Below are positions 15,763-19,813 of a DNA stretch of 19,813 bases, piece after piece (position 1 is the first letter of the stretch; the number at the start of each line of letters is the position of its first letter). Source of the DNA: an uncultured Acetatifactor sp. (lineage in GTDB: Bacteria; Bacillota; Clostridia; Lachnospirales; Lachnospiraceae); assembly GCA_910578215.1 (NCBI GenBank), contig CAJTPH010000039.1, positions 14,625-34,437 of the forward strand. Direction: 5' to 3'. The notes beneath the pieces are model-generated. The model made no database searches. It worked only from the letters and a program-made list of their open reading frames with translations, and was not told the DNA's origin. The position numbers and the translations under genes were made by a program.

Positions 15763-15865
15763 TTGACATATCTAATATTTTGTAAAATAACCTTTTCAAG
15801 CATCACTTCTATATTAAGGCGGATAAAATCATCTAGCATCATTTGACAATCCCTTGATATGTCAA
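15763..15865. repeat. 10-bp perfect inverted repeat TTGACATATC in the non-coding leader
   Basis: TTGACATATC occurs on the plus strand at 15763-15772 and on the minus strand at 15865-15856, 83 bp apart. The right copy is also one arm of a shorter dyad, TTGACA (15843-15848) with TGTCAA (15860-15865). Each copy contains a consensus -35 hexamer pointing inward. On the minus strand TTGACA is followed after 16 bp by AATGAT, a weak -10 match, so a promoter for the terminase operon is possible. Operator sites for a phage regulator are an alternative. Otherwise the stretch 15587-15925 holds only the cos-like repeats. Confidence 0.4.
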
Positions 15866-15925
15866 GCCATAGGCAAAATAAAAAATGCTTTCCGATTTTT
15901 CATCTGAAAGCAACGTGAATGATGT

Positions 15926-16477
15926 CTACCGTTTGAATGATAGATTGTTATACGCCTTGTCCTTGCAGTCTTGGTTTACGCCAATATATCTTAGTGTTAT
16001 ATGGATGTCGGAATGGTTGAATATATCCATCAATAGAGCTGCATCGTTGGTCTGTTTGTACAAGTGATACCCGAATGTCTTCCGCAATGTGTGCGTTCCT
16101 ATACTGTCAAGCCCAAACTGTTTCCCGGCGGATGAAAGTATATTGTAGGCTTGCTGCCTTGTAATGGCTTTGTTCGGCTCATGCGGATTCTTGAAAAGAA
16201 ATTCATAATCCTTTTTATCTGCTATATACTCTTTCAGAATCTTTTTTAATTCCCGGTTTATTGGGAATCGCTTTTCTTTCTGTGTTTTTTTCTCCCTCCG
16301 GGATATATAATCTTTATCCCGGACATCCCGAACACGGAATTGCAGAATGTCGCATATACGCAAGCCTGAATATATCCCAAACATAAACATTGCATAATCC
16401 CGACGGTTTTTCTCTTTGAGATAGTCCGCAATGTCCAGCACTACCTCTATGTCGCGAATCGGCTCCACAGTATTCAT
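15926..16477 (-). CDS. Short tyrosine recombinase, catalytic domain only
   Basis: 183 aa starting MNTVEPIRDIEVVLDIADYL. All catalytic residues are present: Arg40 in YSGLRICDI, Lys in EKKTQK (about 63-64), His129 and Arg132 in GTHTLRKT, His155 in FNHSD, and Tyr164 in LRYIGV. The N-terminal core-binding (SAM-like) domain of a normal 350-400 aa integrase is absent. Genes like this, about 180 aa, lie next to terminase genes in many Clostridia prophages, so it is probably not the integrase that inserts the prophage; its job is not known to me. AGGGGGAGTGTAA precedes ATG 16477. It ends about 85 bp before the repeat and cos-like region and shares direction with the late genes. Confidence 0.9.
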   Translation of the reverse strand: MNTVEPIRDIEVVLDIADYLKEKNRRDYAMFMFGIYSGLRICDILQFRVRDVRDKDYISRREKKTQKEKRFPINRELKKILKEYIADKKDYEFLFKNPHEPNKAITRQQAYNILSSAGKQFGLDSIGTHTLRKTFGYHLYKQTNDAALLMDIFNHSDIHITLRYIGVNQDCKDKAYNNLSFKR

Positions 16478-16533
16478 TTACACTCCCCCTTACAGCGAAA
16501 TGCATATTTGAAAGAATGTCTTTTCTGGCAATC

Positions 16534-16561
16534 AAAAAGCAGCACCCAGCGGGACTGCTTT
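16534..16561 (-). terminator. Rho-independent terminator-like hairpin between small-terminase relic and recombinase
   Basis: On the minus strand AAAGCAG (16561-16555) pairs with CTGCTTT (16542-16536), with an inner CCC/GGG stem and a GCT loop, followed by TTTTT. This would stop transcription coming from the right before the recombinase and packaging genes. Confidence 0.6.
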
Positions 16562-16619
16562 GCACACTTTTAAATATACCTTTTAACAAAAAAATTACAC
16601 TTTTTAGAGTTCAAACACC

Positions 16620-17009
16620 TTAGTATTTTCTTTCATCTGTTTTTCGATTCTCTGAAGCTACCTGGATGTCCTCAACCCTCTGCAGCATCCGCCGCTCCCT
16701 CATAGTAAACAGTCTGATCTCATGGAGCAGCAAGCTCTCCTTGTCTGTGGGCATGGATTTTATAAGCTGTTTCTCCTCCAGTTCCAGGGTATAAAAAAAG
16801 AGTCTCAAACTCTCCTGTCTTAAGGTGTTCTTATTTCCTGGAGGCCTTGTAACATTTCTATTCTCTGGTTGTGCTCCTCTGGTTGCAACCCTTTTTCCAA
16901 TACCTTGCCGTCCACGATTTCACAGCAGGTAAACTAACACCATACTTTTTTGCTATTTCATTCCTTTTTGGTAATTCTCAAAAGCCTTATCTCTTATTTC
17001 TTCACTCAA
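16620..17009 (-). pseudogene. Frameshifted relic of a pfam10668-type phage terminase small subunit
   Basis: Three consecutive frames make one recognisable protein. Frame 1 starts at TTG 17009 behind AGGTGG: LSEEIRDKAFENYQKGMK then stop. Frame 2: NEIAKKYGVSLPAVKSWTAR YWKK, the N-terminal helix-turn-helix of this small terminase family. Frame 3: VATRGAQPENRNVTRPPGNK NT, then LELEEKQLIKSMPTDKESLL LHEIRLFTMRERRMLQRVED and a stop at 16620. The Gly/Asn/Pro linker and the 'EIRLxTxRERRMLxRI' motif are family marks. The C-terminal third of a normal protein is missing. At least two frameshifts make it non-functional. It is unrelated to the intact Nu1-like gene at 14990-15586, so it belonged to a different packaging module. 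The last 62 codons still form an open frame. Confidence 0.85.
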
Positions 17010-17044
17010 TAACCACCACCTCTTATTCGACGTTTTAGAAATAC

Positions 17045-17071
17045 AAAAAAAGATAGAGCTGAAACTATCTT
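17045..17071 (-). terminator. Terminator-like hairpin upstream of the small-terminase relic
   Basis: On the minus strand AAGATAG (17071-17065), an 8-base loop and CTATCTT (17056-17050) are followed by a run of seven T. The stem is only 7 bp and AT-rich, so it would be weak. It faces transcription that comes through the IS region towards the late genes. The surrounding 17010-17207 is AT-rich and shows no gene. Confidence 0.5.
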
Positions 17072-17207
17072 CAAAAATTATTTATTATATCATCATTTCT
17101 TGAATTCGTGCATATTATATTAATATGATTATATACAATGCTCATCCAGTCTTTTGAGTGCGTTCTAAGGGACTTAATAAGTGATAGGATGACTTCATTT
17201 TGAAGAA

Positions 17208-18134
17208 ATGAGGCATCTTACTACCATGAGCAAATATATTGACCCCAAAGATAACACATACAGCCTGGTTGAGTTCCAGTCAAAATATGGCACTGAGGAA
17301 TCCTGCGAGCAGGCATTATTCCAGTTGAAATGGCCTGAGGGCTTCAAGTGCCCCAAGTGTGGGTTCTGCCATTGTACTGTTGTAGGTGGGAGGAGGCTCC
17401 CCCTGTACCAATGCCCCGTATGCCGCCACCAGATCTCCGCCACTGCCGGGACGGTCATGGCAAATACAAAGCTGCCGCTGGACAAATGGTTCCTGGCCCT
17501 TTACTTTGCGGCCACTAACAAGGACGGCATCTCTGAAATGGCCCTGACCAAATATGTCAGCATCACTTTGAAGACTGCCTGGGCGCTCCTAGCCATGGGC
17601 GAACGCGAAGGGCTCTACCGCCTTGGCGGCTCCGTTGAAATGGACGAAGCCTTTTTCGGCGGGAAAGCCGCTGGCAAACGGGGCAGGGGCAACGAAAACA
17701 AAACCGAAGTCGCCGTTGCCCTCCAGTTTGACAGTGACAGCCATCCCCAGTTTCTGAAAATGCAGGTCATTGCCGATGCGAAGGCCAGCACCCTGTTGGC
17801 CTTTTCAAAAGGTAATATCACCAAGGGCAGCACAATCCATAGTGATGCATTCAGGTCTTACAATGCGCTTTCTGGAGATTACTGCTGTGACATACAGAAA
17901 TATGACCCCAAAAGCAGCGATGGACGGTTAAAATGGCTCCATGTGATGATTTCAAACATTATGGCAAATATCGATGGAGCCTTCCACAGTCTGGAAGGGA
18001 CTTATCTGCAGCGTTACCTTGATGAATTCTGCTATCGCTTTAACAGGCGGCATAGCAGAAAGCCGTTATTTGACCATTTACTGGCGTGCTGTGTATGGGC
18101 ACCTTATAAGACCGTGGCTGAGCTTAGTATATAA
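17208..18134 (+). CDS. IS1595-family transposase (ISXO2-like domain)
   Basis: 308 aa. An N-terminal zinc ribbon has Cys48/Cys51 (CPKC) and Cys69/Cys72 (CPVC), followed by a helix-turn-helix region (ISEMALTKYVSITLKTAWAL). The ISXO2-type RNase-H-fold domain has VEMDEAFFGG (Asp146) and IHSDAFRSY (Asp213), then LKWLHVMISN (Asn250), GAFHSLEGTYLQRYLDEF and YRFNRR. In this family the third active-site position is usually Asn followed two residues later by Lys; here the Lys position is Met, which may affect activity. Start choice is uncertain: ATG 17208 has no clear ribosome binding site, and ATG 17226 has GAGG 12 bases upstream. Full family length (about 300 aa) with no frameshift. Confidence 0.93.
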   Translation: MRHLTTMSKYIDPKDNTYSLVEFQSKYGTEESCEQALFQLKWPEGFKCPKCGFCHCTVVGGRRLPLYQCPVCRHQISATAGTVMANTKLPLDKWFLALYFAATNKDGISEMALTKYVSITLKTAWALLAMGEREGLYRLGGSVEMDEAFFGGKAAGKRGRGNENKTEVAVALQFDSDSHPQFLKMQVIADAKASTLLAFSKGNITKGSTIHSDAFRSYNALSGDYCCDIQKYDPKSSDGRLKWLHVMISNIMANIDGAFHSLEGTYLQRYLDEFCYRFNRRHSRKPLFDHLLACCVWAPYKTVAELSI

Positions 18135-18168
18135 TCATTCATATTAATAGTGGGTGGACTAACCAGCC
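17208..18168 (+). mobile_element. IS1595-family insertion element (ends not fully resolved)
   Basis: The element is the only confidently assigned protein-coding insert on the plus strand, and its base and codon use differ from the surrounding AT-rich DNA. A likely right end is the segment whose reverse complement begins GGCTGGTTAGTCCACCCACT, ending at 18168, 34 bp after the transposase stop. No matching left inverted repeat is visible in 17010-17207, and no 8-bp target duplication was found, so the left end may be degenerate, lost in a rearrangement, or missed. The coordinates given run from the transposase start to the suggested right end. Confidence 0.65.
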
Positions 18169-18196
18169 AAATCAAAATAGTAGGAGGTAAATGCTT

Positions 18197-18406
18197 ATGA
18201 TAACAACAAATGATTTAATAGCAATTTGTTCGCTGGTCACGAATATAATTGCTTTGATTCTTTCGTATCTAACTTACAAAGAATCAAGATACTACCCCAT
18301 CATTACTTTACACCCTATATTTAGGTATGAGATTTATGTTGTAACGATGCACTTTAACAATATGTATGTTACGTATGCAGTCCTGATTGTATATTACATA
18401 GCATAA
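18197..18406 (+). CDS. Small single-pass membrane protein, possible Hol-Tox/TxpA-like toxin
   Basis: An ATG at 18191 is only three bases past AGGAGG (18182-18187); ATG 18197, nine bases past it, is the better start, giving 69 aa. Residues 1-26 (MITTNDLIAICSLVTNIIAL ILSYLT) form one transmembrane helix followed by YKESR. The remainder is hydrophobic and low in information. The strong ribosome binding site and a strong terminator 30 bp after the stop mark it as a free-standing expressed unit. Short membrane peptides with this layout include type I toxins of the TxpA/Hol-Tox kind, but no antisense RNA was identified and the 69-aa length is longer than usual. A truncated larger membrane protein is the alternative. 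Confidence 0.5.
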   Translation: MITTNDLIAICSLVTNIIALILSYLTYKESRYYPIITLHPIFRYEIYVVTMHFNNMYVTYAVLIVYYIA

Positions 18407-18436
18407 AGTTTAGGCGCAACTACTTAAATCTGTCGA

Positions 18437-18471
18437 GAAATGAATCCATGCAAATGGGTTCATTTCTTTTT
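18437..18471 (+). terminator. Strong Rho-independent terminator after the small membrane ORF
   Basis: GAAATGAATCC (18437-18447) pairs over 11 positions (one T-G) with GGGTTCATTTC (18456-18466) around the loop ATGCAAAT, followed by TTTTT. It has a T-run only on the plus strand, so it ends transcription of the small ORF. Confidence 0.85.
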
Positions 18472-18781
18472 ATCTAATATTATGTTTCACAAGCACTATT
18501 TATACCAATTCCTTAAAAAACGGCAGGCTTGTCCACCATATTATATTTTATTCAACAACCTACCATTATATGACTCCTCATGCACCCTTATTCCTCAGAT
18601 CTTATCATCATAATTCTATCTATTAACCAATAAAGCAACAAAATAAAACATTCACAAACAACTCTGTTCTGCTTTTCCATCACACAAACCACCTTCTTTC
18701 TCTACACGCAAAAAGAAACACTTGGCAACCGCGACCAAATGCCTCTTTAGAGAATAGATTGAATTATTTGTAAACTTCTAC
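18472..18781. other. AT-rich intergenic stretch without a recognised gene
   Basis: About 310 bp with no ORF that has a ribosome binding site. It contains GGCTTGTCCACCATATTATA (about 18527-18546), which resembles the suggested IS right end (GGCT...GTCCACC) in the opposite orientation and might be a leftover IS end. In the minus direction it is the leader of transcripts from the late promoter at 18782-18830. No terminator or tRNA was seen here. Confidence 0.5.
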
Positions 18782-18830
18782 ATGATAACATATTACCACA
18801 TCAAAAACGAAAAAAGCGAAAAGAACGAAA
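18782..18830 (-). promoter_or_regulatory. Probable activator-dependent late promoter with three 9-bp direct repeats
   Basis: Directly behind the stop of the late regulator gene, the minus strand reads three contiguous 9-bp units: TTTCGTTCT, TTTCGCTTT, TTTCGTTTT (18830-18804). The last unit covers the -35 position. A 16-17 bp spacer leads to the extended -10 TGTTATCAT (18790-18782), one mismatch from TATAAT. Promoters recognised by ArpU/DUF1492/RinA-type regulators lie behind the regulator gene and in front of the small terminase, as here in the ancestral layout. The assignment to the neighbouring regulator is an inference. Confidence 0.65.
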
Positions 18831-19247
18831 TTACTTTATAAAATTATTTAACTCCATCCTCACACTGTCTGCTGTGGCTTTCCTTCCCATCCTTGTCGCC
18901 ACCTGCTCCCATGACATTCCCTCCAGATATCTGTACTTTACAATCCTTTGCATCCTAGAAGGAATCGTCAACATCCATTCCTCCACTTGAAGCTTGATCT
19001 GTTCTGCTTTTGCCTTCTGCTGTTCCAGAAGCTTTTCCTCATACCGTAGGTTGCTGTCCTCTTTCACCGTGAAGGCCATTCCCTGGACTTTAAAGTGCTG
19101 TTTAACATAAGGGAATTCATGCATGGATCCTGTCACATTCGTCTGGATAATGGTTTTCTTTTTCTGGTTCAGTTTCTGTATTTCCTTTTCCGTCTCTTTC
19201 ATCAACTCGCATGCGTCTATGTATGCCTGAAGTATTGCCTTATCCAA
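18831..19247 (-). CDS. Phage late transcription regulator, DUF1492/ArpU type (sigma region 4-like)
   Basis: 138 aa from TTG 19247, which has the perfect site AAGGAGGT eight bases upstream. Residues about 10-32 and 66-90 are charged helices, probably coiled coils. The C-terminal part is a sigma-70 region 4-like helix-turn-helix: PSRMQRIVKYRYLEGMSWEQ followed by VATRMGRKATADSVRMELNN. This is the layout of ArpU/DUF1492 regulators, which switch on the packaging and lysis operon. Its start lies eight bases inside the upstream gene, so the two are coupled. The repeat promoter directly downstream is its probable target. Once transcription would have gone straight to a small terminase; now the IS region lies between. 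Confidence 0.85.
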   Translation of the reverse strand: MDKAILQAYIDACELMKETEKEIQKLNQKKKTIIQTNVTGSMHEFPYVKQHFKVQGMAFTVKEDSNLRYEEKLLEQQKAKAEQIKLQVEEWMLTIPSRMQRIVKYRYLEGMSWEQVATRMGRKATADSVRMELNNFIK

Positions 19248-19813
19248 AAAACGGTACCTCCTTTACCTTGCTTGATTGCGCTACCCCACACCTTTCAAAA
19301 TCTATCACCCATACCCATGGATTAGCATGCCACCCATATTTGCGCTCATCCTGCTGGGAAAGTGTGGAATCCCATATACCTATAAATATATCCCTGGCTT
19401 GCCTATAGACATTATCGGGGTCATTGTACGCCTCAGGGCAGATTGCAACGCCCTCACGCAGAAAGTCTTCCAGCTTCATGTCCTGCAGCCGCTCCACCCT
19501 TACGCCCGTAACTTTAAGCCATAAGCGGGCAGCTTTCTTGGGCATGTGGATTGACGGGCGCCATTTGCGGCCGTCATAATCTATAAGCTTTGACTCGCGC
19601 CCCGTATTTTTGTCAGCCCGATAAAAATACGCTTCCCCGCCATGCTCGCTGCACCAGGCTTCACGGACGTACAGGATATCCCCTTTCCTGCATGGCGGGG
19701 TCTTTTCTATGTACGGAAGCAATTTACGCCATGGTCTTCCATCCGGATTTTTACCATACGTTTCACCTTCGATATCCTTCTGAATCTCTATCAGGTGGGT
19801 TCCATACTTATCT
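19240..19813 (-). CDS. Phage 'morphogenetic'/ASCH-like protein (partial, N-terminus beyond the right edge)
   Basis: The frame is open from the right edge (KYGTHLIEIQKDIEGETYGK, then a GRPWRKL block) to TAA at 19240, so about 191 codons of the C-terminal part are present and the TTG at 19722 is only an internal codon. Typical stretches are CRKGDILYVREAWCSEHG, AYFYRADKN, PSIHMPKKAARLWLKVTGVR and the end WHANPWVWVIDFERC. Proteins of this type lie in the early-to-late transition region of many Firmicute phages and are often labelled 'morphogenetic protein'. The VREAW and PWVWVI parts suggest an ASCH-like, nucleic-acid-binding fold. The precise role is unknown. Confidence 0.8.
   Translation of the reverse strand, partial: DKYGTHLIEIQKDIEGETYGKNPDGRPWRKLLPYIEKTPPCRKGDILYVREAWCSEHGGEAYFYRADKNTGRESKLIDYDGRKWRPSIHMPKKAARLWLKVTGVRVERLQDMKLEDFLREGVAICPEAYNDPDNVYRQARDIFIGIWDSTLSQQDERKYGWHANPWVWVIDFERCGVAQSSKVKEVPFFG

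Larger units (their letters stand above)
1..19813 (-). mobile_element. Prophage late region, lambda-type head with P2-like contractile tail
   Basis: From right to left on the minus strand the order is late regulator, small terminase, large terminase, gpW, portal, protease/scaffold, decoration protein, capsid, connectors, tail terminator, sheath, tube, chaperone and tape measure. This is the canonical late order of tailed phages. Genes are tightly packed with 1-8 bp overlaps or short gaps, consistent with one operon. Both prophage ends lie outside the window: no lysis, baseplate, repressor or main integrase gene is visible. The IS1595-like insertion at about 17.2-18.2 kb interrupts it. Confidence 0.93.

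Noticed and set aside
15763..15790. Plus-strand promoter from TTGACA at 15763
   Set aside because: The best -10 match (TAAAAT) has only a 14-bp spacer and there is no plus-strand gene to serve.
15621..15842. 73-codon minus-strand ORF (MMLDDFIRLNIEVMLEK...) before the small terminase
   Set aside because: It spans the cos-like GC island and repeats, has only a weak AAGGG site, turns into Arg/Cys-rich low-likelihood sequence, and is better explained as open frame across a non-coding control region. A short real leader peptide cannot be fully excluded.
16314..16589. 91-codon minus-strand ORF overlapping the recombinase
   Set aside because: Out-of-frame shadow of the recombinase gene that also runs through the terminator hairpin.
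17195..17485. 96-codon minus-strand ORF within the transposase
   Set aside because: Antisense shadow of the conserved zinc-ribbon region of the transposase.
1..19813. CRISPR array, tRNA, rRNA, retron or anti-phage defence cassette
   Set aside because: No regularly spaced long repeats, no cloverleaf sequence and no reverse transcriptase or defence-type proteins were recognised in any frame.

Overview
The window is an almost complete late (packaging, head and tail) region of a tailed-phage prophage, with nearly every gene on the minus strand, so it reads right to left. Strong AGGAGG-type ribosome binding sites, TTG starts, moderate GC and the gene families (DUF1492/ArpU-type late activator, pfam10668-type small terminase remnant, short tyrosine recombinase beside the terminase) point to a gut Firmicute, most likely a Clostridia/Lachnospiraceae host. 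The host assignment is an inference.

Right end (about 18780-19813): a phage protein of the 'morphogenetic'/ASCH-like type runs off the right edge. It is followed by a sigma-region-4-like late regulator and, directly behind that gene, a probable activator-dependent late promoter made of three 9-bp direct repeats in front of an extended -10 box. Middle (16480-18780): the promoter no longer leads straight into packaging genes. A plus-strand IS1595-family transposase, a small membrane-protein ORF and intergenic DNA lie in between, followed by the frameshifted remains of a small terminase of a different (pfam10668) lineage and two minus-strand terminator-like hairpins.

Packaging and head (7102-16477): a catalytic-domain-only tyrosine recombinase, a cos-like non-coding segment, a Nu1-like small terminase, an ATPase-only copy of the GpA large terminase, the full-length GpA large terminase, gpW, the lambda-type portal, a ClpP-fold prohead protease with a probable nested scaffold, decoration protein D, major capsid protein E, an FI-position protein and a head-tail connector. 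Tail (1-6773): a gpZ-like minor tail protein, a tail terminator-like protein, a small conserved-looking protein, a P2-type contractile sheath, the tube, a tail assembly chaperone with a canonical -1 frameshift signal, and the tape measure (cut by the left edge).

The phage would be a myovirus that joins a lambda-type head and packaging set to a P2-like contractile tail. The points most worth a second look are the tandem ATPase-only terminase paralogue, the fossil second small terminase, the insertion that separates the late promoter from its operon, the programmed frameshift and the nested scaffold. No clearly new defence or other accessory system was found.
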